Origin: Bacillota bacterium
GTDB taxonomy: Bacteria > Bacillota > Clostridia > Acetivibrionales > DSM-1351
Assembly (NCBI GenBank): GCA_023390335.1
Contig: JAEWCZ010000043.1
Span: forward strand, 1-6,732
Direction: 5' to 3'
DNA length: 6,732 nucleotides
Position 1 is the first letter of the stretch. The number at the start of each line of letters is the position of its first letter. The notes under the pieces were generated by a model. That model was not told where the DNA came from. It was given only the letters and a program-made list of their open reading frames with translations, and searched no databases. Below are positions 1 to 4,946 of this stretch, piece after piece. The position numbers and the translations under genes were made by a program.

Positions 1-3000
1 CAGTTTCACTATTTGTAAGGAATATGCTTGTACCACTGTCCTTCAAGATATACCTTACTCTTTCCTCAGGATAATCAGGGCTAACAGGCAGATAGGCTCC
101 CCCCGCCTTTAGTACTGCAAGTATACCTGTTATCATCTCAAATGACCGGTCAAGCATCACCGCAACTATACTGTCACCCTTCACTCCATGTTCTCTCAAT
201 ACTCTTGCCAGAGAGTTAGCCCGTTGGTTAAGCTCCCTGTATGTAAGCTTTTCATCTCCAAACATTACTGCAATATTGTCAGGAGTTTTTTCAGCTTGCT
301 CCTCAAAAACACAGGATATGGTTTTGTCCTTTGGATATTCATATTCTGTATTATTAAAATCAAATAGTATCTGACTCTTCTCCTGTGGAGTCAGCATTTC
401 TATATCACATATCTTTTTATCCGGGTTTTTAACTATTTCATCAACCGTATTTATAAAATGCCGTACAAACCTCTCCATGGTTTCTCTCTTAAAGATTCCG
501 GTATTGTACTCCAGTATACAATTCATAATATTTGATTTACCCGTGTAAATATCTAGTTTAAAATCAAGCTTTGAAGTAAACGAATTTAGATCGTATATTT
601 CAAATGAAAGACCGTCTATTTTAGGGGCAATATCCTCTTGAAGCTCGTTATGCAATATTAACATTGTGTCAAAAAGTGGATTTCTTGTTACATCTGTTCG
701 TCCTGCAAAATTCTCAACCATCCTGTCATACGGATAATCTTGATTCTCATATGCTTTTAAAACAGTATCATTCACACCGCTCATAAATTCTCTAAAGGTA
801 CAGGATGGCTCAATTTTGCTTCTTATGGGAAGAAAGTTGTTAAACATTCCAATCATACCTTCCACATCAGGATGATTTCTTCCCGCAACCAACGAACCTA
901 CGGCTATATCCTGCTGCCCGGTGTACCTATATAGCACAGAGGTATAAAGAGCGAGGAGTAGCACATTTATGGTTACTCCGAATTTATGTGAATGTGAGCT
1001 AAGAGATTCACTAATTTCAGTATCCAAGCTGAATAAAACTCTGTCACCGTAAAAGGTTCTGCTGTCAGACCTGGAAAAATCCGAAGGCATGTTAATCGTT
1101 GAATCTATACCATCAAGTACATTCCTCCAGTATTCTTCCTGTTTCTTAATTATGTTTCCTTCAAGAAAATTATTGTGCCAATATGAAAAATCTTTGTACT
1201 GAATTACAGGCTCAGCAATTTTTAATCCTTTATATATCTGTTCAAATTCTCTTACCAGAACTGTTACAGAAATTCCATCAGATATTATATGATGCATATC
1301 AAGAAGGAAAATATGTTTTTTCTCTCCTATAGTCAACACGGTAGCTCTTATTAATGGTGCTTTACCAAGGTAGAAAGGCTTTATCAATTCTCTCAATACC
1401 TTGTCCCCACTTTGAGTAGCTGATTCCAAGAATGTAACTTTGAAATCAATTTCCTTATGCACTCTTTGAACTACTTCACCATTGTATATCTCAAATGATG
1501 TTCTGAAAGGTTCATGCCTCTTTACCAAAGCTTTAAGAGCCTCTTCTACTTTGGAAATGTCAAGTTCACCTTCCACACTCATTGCCAATGGCATGTTATA
1601 GCTTGTACCAATTCCTTCAAATTGTTGCTGAACATACATTCTCTGCTGTGATGCAGATGAAGGGTAAACTCCCTCAGGATAGGATGCATTTTTATATGTC
1701 TCATCTTCATTAACAGGTTTTATTCGTGAATAAGCTTTATCTTCCGCATCCTCCAAATATCCGGCCAACTCCCTTAAATCCCGGGTATTGAGTACTTTTT
1801 CCAAAGGTACTGATTTATTAAACTCTTTATGTATGCGTGCAACAAGAACAGTAGCTTTTAGAGAGTGACCTCCCAGCTCAAAGAAATTATCATTTGCACC
1901 TACTGTCTCAACTCCAAGAACCTCCTGCCACATTCTTACTAATTTAGCCTCTGTTTCACCTTCTGGAGGAATATATTCTTTTTCTTCCAAATAAGGCTCC
2001 GGGAGTTTTTTCTTATCTATTTTTCCATTAGAATTTAACGGAATACTCTCCATTCTTACAAGACAAGACGGCACCATATAGACAGGAAGCTTGCTTCCCA
2101 AATAATCTTTTAGCTCCTGTAATGTGATTTCAGTATTTGAGGTATAGTAGGCGCAAAGAAATTTACTGCCTTTTTTATCTTCTTTAGCCAGTACCACTGC
2201 TTCTTTAATGCCATTATAATGTAACAGGCTTGCCTCAATTTCTCCCAGTTCAATTCTAAACCCTCTTAGCTTCACCTGTGTGTCTATTCTATCCAGAAAT
2301 TCAATACTTCCATCCGGTAGCCATTTTACAAGGTCTCCGGTTTTATACATCAATTCCCGCTTACCTTGACCATTTTCATTCCAAAATGGGTCATACACAA
2401 ACTTTTCCGCTATTAATTCGGGGCGATTCAGGTATCCTTTAGCTAATCCATCCCCTGATATACATAATTCACCTTGGGCACCAAAAGGCTGAAGCTTATT
2501 GTTTTTATCAACAATATAAAGTCTTGTATTTGCCAGAGGTTTCCCGATAGGAATAGTAATTGCTTCACTGTCAACTTTGTCTATTGGATAAAATGATGCA
2601 AAAACAGTACTTTCAGTAGGCCCATAAACATGTATCATCCTACCCGAACCCATGTAACCAAATGCTTTTCTGACATGGGGAACAGATACTCTTTCTCCTC
2701 CAAAAAGCACTTTCCTTACATTTTTAAAACATTCAACGTTAACATCAACCAGTGTATTAAACAAAGCTGTTGTCACAAAAAAGACAGATATATTCTGTTC
2801 TCTTATAATTTGTGAAAGTTTTTCCATATCAAGAAGGGATTTTTTACTTACCAGAACCAGCTTCGCTCCGTTTAGTAATGCTCCGAAAATATCAAAAGTA
2901 GAGCCGTCGAAAGCATAGTTTGACAACTGTAGCAATGTATCTTTATCGGTAATATCAATATAATTTGTATTCTTAACCACTCTGCTTATGTTGTGGTGCA

Positions 3001-4909
3001 TGGTAAGAGTTCCTTTAGGCAGACCTGTGGAACCAGAGGTATACATAACATAAGCGGAATTATCTGAAGTATTTATACACTCAAGATTCTCCGGACTCTC
3101 ATTTTCAAACTCCGTATCTGCTCCGTTCATGAGCAATATTTCTATTGAAGAGTCCCTAAAATATTCTGAAAAAGACGACTTTTCATAAATTTCATTTTGA
3201 GTAACAACCACTTTTGAACCCGAGTCATTTATAATTGACACGATCCTTTCACTAGGATACTCCGGGTCTATTGGAAGATAAGCGCCGCCTGCTTTTAAAA
3301 CACCTAAAATAGCCGTTATCATTTCAAATGACCGTTCCAGCAGCAAACCAACTATACTTTCTTCCCCAACCCCTTTGTTCCTTAGGATACGAGCAAATTT
3401 GTTTGCTTTATCATTCAACTCTCTATATGTTATTTGTCTGTCCTCAAACACAAGAGCAATATTTTCAGGCACTCTTCTTACCTGTTCTTCAAACAATTGA
3501 CTTAATGGCTTTTCACGAGGGTAAAAAGTAGTTGTATTGTTATAACTGTTTATAAGCCAATTACGTTGATCACACGTTAAAATTTCAATATCCGCTACCT
3601 TACACTGAGGGTTATCTATTATATTAATAATAATATTTTGAAAATATTCCCCCATTAGTTCTATGGTTTTGGAATAGAACTTATTTCCGTTATAAATAAA
3701 CTTTATTTCTATATTATCAAATACAGACACTGCAACGGCTATATCAAAATTTGTCATTTCAAACATTGAAAAATCTGTAATTTTAATAAGACTATTCGCA
3801 TTACCCAGTTGTTTATCCAAGGGGTAATTTTCAATTACCATAATTGAATCAAATAGTGTATCGCTGCTGTTCAATGAACTCCATTCTTTAATTTTAGAAA
3901 GTGATATATTTTCAAAGGTTCCACGTTCCCTTATTGAATTTTCTGTTTTATTAAGAAAATCCAGTGCATTTTCGCCGTCTCTTAATTTAATTCTAAGAGG
4001 GGGAGTATTTATAAAAAGTCCTGCTATGTTCTCAATATCTTTGATTTTAGCCGTTCTCCCGGATACTGTTGTTCCAAAAATCACATCATCAGCATTGTTA
4101 AATCTCTGGAGCAGTATTCCCCATGCTGAATATAGAATTGTAGCCAAAGCAACTTTACATTCTCTGGCAAAGTTTTTAATCTGTTCTGATCTATCATTGG
4201 AAAGTGATAGTGTAAAAACTTCGCCTTCTTCAACACTTTTCTGACTCCTTTTATCCCATGGAAGCAGTGTTTTATTTTCAAAACCTTTAAGATACTCCGT
4301 CCAGTATTTTTTATGCAAATCTGTTTCGTGATTTTTCTGCCACTTAATAAATTCCCTATATCTGTTTTTTACAGGTCTTATAGGGTTTTGACCTTGATAC
4401 ATGGCCTTATAAGCATCGAAAAACTCCTTTAAGAGTATGGCATTACTCCAACCGTCATAAAGAATATGGTGATTAGATATTATCATCTCAAAACAATCGC
4501 TTTCAAGCTTGCAAAAGGTTATTCTGAAAGGTTCTTCACTTATATCCAGACTCTCATTCCGATCCATTAATTTTATTTCTTCAAGCTTTTTAAGTTTTAT
4601 AGTCGCTTCTTGTATAGAATAGTCATAATATCTAACCGGGATTTCATAATTTTTTAAAATGATTTGAACGGGTTTTTCGAGTTTATCCCATCTGAAAAGG
4701 GTTCTGAGTATTTCGTTATTTTCAGCTACAAAGTTCCAAGCCTTTTTAAGTATATCCAAATCAAAAGGCCCGTTTAGCCTTAAGTTTAGTTGTTCAAAAT
4801 ATTGCTTACTTTTGGGGCTGCTGAGATAATGAAAGAGTATTCCCTCCTGCATTGGAGCCAATGCCAAAATATCTTCAATGTTTTTCTTATCAAGCTTCTT
4901 ATTGTTCAT
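1..4909 (-). CDS. NRPS, 5' part: C-A(Ile)-PCP-C-A(partial), 3'-truncated
   Basis: Start of a multimodular nonribosomal peptide synthetase, open for 1636 codons from ATG 4909 to the window edge with no stop seen. The start is well fixed: an in-frame TAA lies at 4927-4925, a G-run Shine-Dalgarno-like stretch is 7 nt upstream, and the next Met (20) is inside the first conserved condensation motif. Domains seen: condensation C1 (about 11-450; APMQEGILFH at 18-27, HHILYDG at 147-153); adenylation A1 (about 468-968; YTSGSTGLPKG 623-633, GPTE 763-766, YKTGD 855-859, NGKID 961-965); carrier (about 976-1053; LGGHSL, Ser1016); condensation C2 (about 1077-1510; HHIISDG 1206-1212); and the first part of adenylation A2 (about 1530-1636; LKAGGAYLP 1600-1608). 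The first module is predicted to add isoleucine to a D-configured upstream chain, and C2 then joins that product to the residue of the truncated module. No loading domain precedes C1, so this is an elongation protein that needs the upstream synthetase. The number of further modules is unknown. Confidence 0.97.
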   Translation of the reverse strand, partial: MNNKKLDKKNIEDILALAPMQEGILFHYLSSPKSKQYFEQLNLRLNGPFDLDILKKAWNFVAENNEILRTLFRWDKLEKPVQIILKNYEIPVRYYDYSIQEATIKLKKLEEIKLMDRNESLDISEEPFRITFCKLESDCFEMIISNHHILYDGWSNAILLKEFFDAYKAMYQGQNPIRPVKNRYREFIKWQKNHETDLHKKYWTEYLKGFENKTLLPWDKRSQKSVEEGEVFTLSLSNDRSEQIKNFARECKVALATILYSAWGILLQRFNNADDVIFGTTVSGRTAKIKDIENIAGLFINTPPLRIKLRDGENALDFLNKTENSIRERGTFENISLSKIKEWSSLNSSDTLFDSIMVIENYPLDKQLGNANSLIKITDFSMFEMTNFDIAVAVSVFDNIEIKFIYNGNKFYSKTIELMGEYFQNIIINIIDNPQCKVADIEILTCDQRNWLINSYNNTTTFYPREKPLSQLFEEQVRRVPENIALVFEDRQITYRELNDKANKFARILRNKGVGEESIVGLLLERSFEMITAILGVLKAGGAYLPIDPEYPSERIVSIINDSGSKVVVTQNEIYEKSSFSEYFRDSSIEILLMNGADTEFENESPENLECINTSDNSAYVMYTSGSTGLPKGTLTMHHNISRVVKNTNYIDITDKDTLLQLSNYAFDGSTFDIFGALLNGAKLVLVSKKSLLDMEKLSQIIREQNISVFFVTTALFNTLVDVNVECFKNVRKVLFGGERVSVPHVRKAFGYMGSGRMIHVYGPTESTVFASFYPIDKVDSEAITIPIGKPLANTRLYIVDKNNKLQPFGAQGELCISGDGLAKGYLNRPELIAEKFVYDPFWNENGQGKRELMYKTGDLVKWLPDGSIEFLDRIDTQVKLRGFRIELGEIEASLLHYNGIKEAVVLAKEDKKGSKFLCAYYTSNTEITLQELKDYLGSKLPVYMVPSCLVRMESIPLNSNGKIDKKKLPEPYLEEKEYIPPEGETEAKLVRMWQEVLGVETVGANDNFFELGGHSLKATVLVARIHKEFNKSVPLEKVLNTRDLRELAGYLEDAEDKAYSRIKPVNEDETYKNASYPEGVYPSSASQQRMYVQQQFEGIGTSYNMPLAMSVEGELDISKVEEALKALVKRHEPFRTSFEIYNGEVVQRVHKEIDFKVTFLESATQSGDKVLRELIKPFYLGKAPLIRATVLTIGEKKHIFLLDMHHIISDGISVTVLVREFEQIYKGLKIAEPVIQYKDFSYWHNNFLEGNIIKKQEEYWRNVLDGIDSTINMPSDFSRSDSRTFYGDRVLFSLDTEISESLSSHSHKFGVTINVLLLALYTSVLYRYTGQQDIAVGSLVAGRNHPDVEGMIGMFNNFLPIRSKIEPSCTFREFMSGVNDTVLKAYENQDYPYDRMVENFAGRTDVTRNPLFDTMLILHNELQEDIAPKIDGLSFEIYDLNSFTSKLDFKLDIYTGKSNIMNCILEYNTGIFKRETMERFVRHFINTVDEIVKNPDKKICDIEMLTPQEKSQILFDFNNTEYEYPKDKTISCVFEEQAEKTPDNIAVMFGDEKLTYRELNQRANSLARVLREHGVKGDSIVAVMLDRSFEMITGILAVLKAGGAYLPVSPDYPEERVRYILKDSGTSIFLTNSET
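2..322 (-). other. N-terminal part of adenylation domain A2 (truncated by window edge)
   Basis: About 107 residues of a second adenylation domain are present, with LTYREL (1555-1560) and LKAGGAYLPVSP (1600-1611) corresponding to motifs A1 and A2. The reading frame continues past the edge (TNSET is the last whole sequence). The pocket residues begin with motif A4, roughly 60-70 residues beyond the edge, so no substrate can be proposed. The sequence is clearly homologous to the same part of A1 one module upstream, including SFEMIT. Confidence 0.93.
380..1681 (-). other. Condensation domain C2, L-accepting (LCL-like) type
   Basis: This domain joins the peptidyl-isoleucine to the residue activated by the truncated module. 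Motifs seen: YPSSASQQRMY (1082-1092), GTSYNMP (1101-1107), RHEPFRTSF (1131-1139), HHIISDGIS (1206-1214, with the catalytic His-His and Asp1211), YKDFSYW (1238-1244), IAVGSLVAGRNHPDVEGMIG (1335-1354) and NQDYPYDRMVE (1389-1399). SSAxQxRMY with RHEPFRT is the style of condensation domains that accept an L-configured donor in Bacillus-type synthetases, in contrast with the APMQEG form of C1. The linker from the preceding carrier (1057-1081) looks about ten residues longer than usual. All catalytic residues are present. Confidence 0.9.
1751..1984 (-). other. Peptidyl carrier protein domain of the Ile module, LGGHSL type
   Basis: The carrier has the signature NFFELGGHSLKA, and the phosphopantetheine serine (Ser1016) is codon 1864-1862. 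The His before Ser is the form normally paired with a downstream condensation domain rather than an epimerase. This agrees with the order seen here, where condensation domain C2 follows directly, so the isoleucine should stay in the L form. Confidence 0.93.
2006..3508 (-). other. Adenylation domain A1, predicted isoleucine-activating
   Basis: A complete adenylation domain that forms the aminoacyl-AMP and loads the carrier. All core motifs are seen: ITYREL (493-498), LKAGGAYLPIDP (538-549), YTSGSTGLPKG (623-633), FDGSTFDIFG (667-676), HVYGPTE (760-766), YKTGDL (855-860), RIDTQVKLRGFRIELGEIE (874-892) and NGKID (961-965). Alignment by eye to GrsA gives the pocket residues Asp668, Gly669, Phe672, Phe711, Leu735, Gly737, Val761, Val769, Phe770 and Lys963, i.e. 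D-G-F-F-L-G-V-V-F-K. The first eight match the isoleucine code DGFFLGVV from the published specificity tables. The segment between motifs A4 and A5 also resembles Ile modules of bacitracin and lichenysin synthetases as I recall them. Valine or another branched residue is the main alternative. Confidence 0.85.
3560..4879 (-). other. Condensation domain C1, D-accepting (DCL-like) type
   Basis: This domain catalyses the peptide bond between the chain delivered by the upstream protein and the isoleucine on its own carrier. It carries APMQEGILFH (18-27), the form of motif C1 typical of condensation domains that follow an epimerization module or stand at a protein N-terminus after a docking site. 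Other landmarks are ILRTLFRWD (67-75), HHILYDGWS (147-155, catalytic His148 with Asp152), YREFIKW (184-190), VIFGTTVSGR (276-285) and MVIENYPL (357-364). This pattern matches the first condensation domain of TycB as I remember it. The type fits the upstream epimerization domain, so the domain should select the D-configured donor. The extreme N-terminus (1-16) would be the acceptor side of the docking pair. Confidence 0.88.
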
Positions 4910-4946
4910 GTAAATACCCCCAGATTAATTTGGCAAACCAATTGTA
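4910..4946 (-). other. Short intergenic gap between the two NRPS genes
   Basis: The 37 bp between the TAG of the upstream gene and the ATG of the downstream gene contain the ribosome binding site and little else. A 4-bp inverted repeat (TTGG-tttg-CCAA on the minus strand) is present, but it is too weak and has no T-run, so it is not a terminator. There is no room for a normal promoter plus leader inside the gap. This supports one transcript for both genes. Confidence 0.8.
4917..4921 (-). promoter_or_regulatory. Ribosome binding site of the downstream NRPS gene (GGGGG)
   Basis: On the minus strand the bases before ATG 4909 read tctGGGGGtatttac-ATG, which places a five-G run 7 nt upstream of the start codon. 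It is not a textbook AGGAGG, but it has the right spacing to pair with the 16S rRNA tail. It is the only purine-rich stretch between the in-frame stop at 4927-4925 and the start codon. Confidence 0.65.

Noticed and set aside
4081..4281. A 66-codon minus-strand open frame
   Set aside because: It is in a different frame inside condensation domain C1 of the downstream NRPS, where the correct frame reads continuously through conserved sequence.
1501..4534. A 13-base identity (ttctgaaaggttc) at 1501-1513 and 4522-4534
   Set aside because: Both copies encode EPFR but in non-equivalent parts of the two condensation domains. The match is short and most likely chance.
4926..4942. Small hairpin TTGG-tttg-CCAA in the intergenic gap as a terminator
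   Set aside because: The stem is only four base pairs and no T-run follows. It also sits between two genes whose products must work together.
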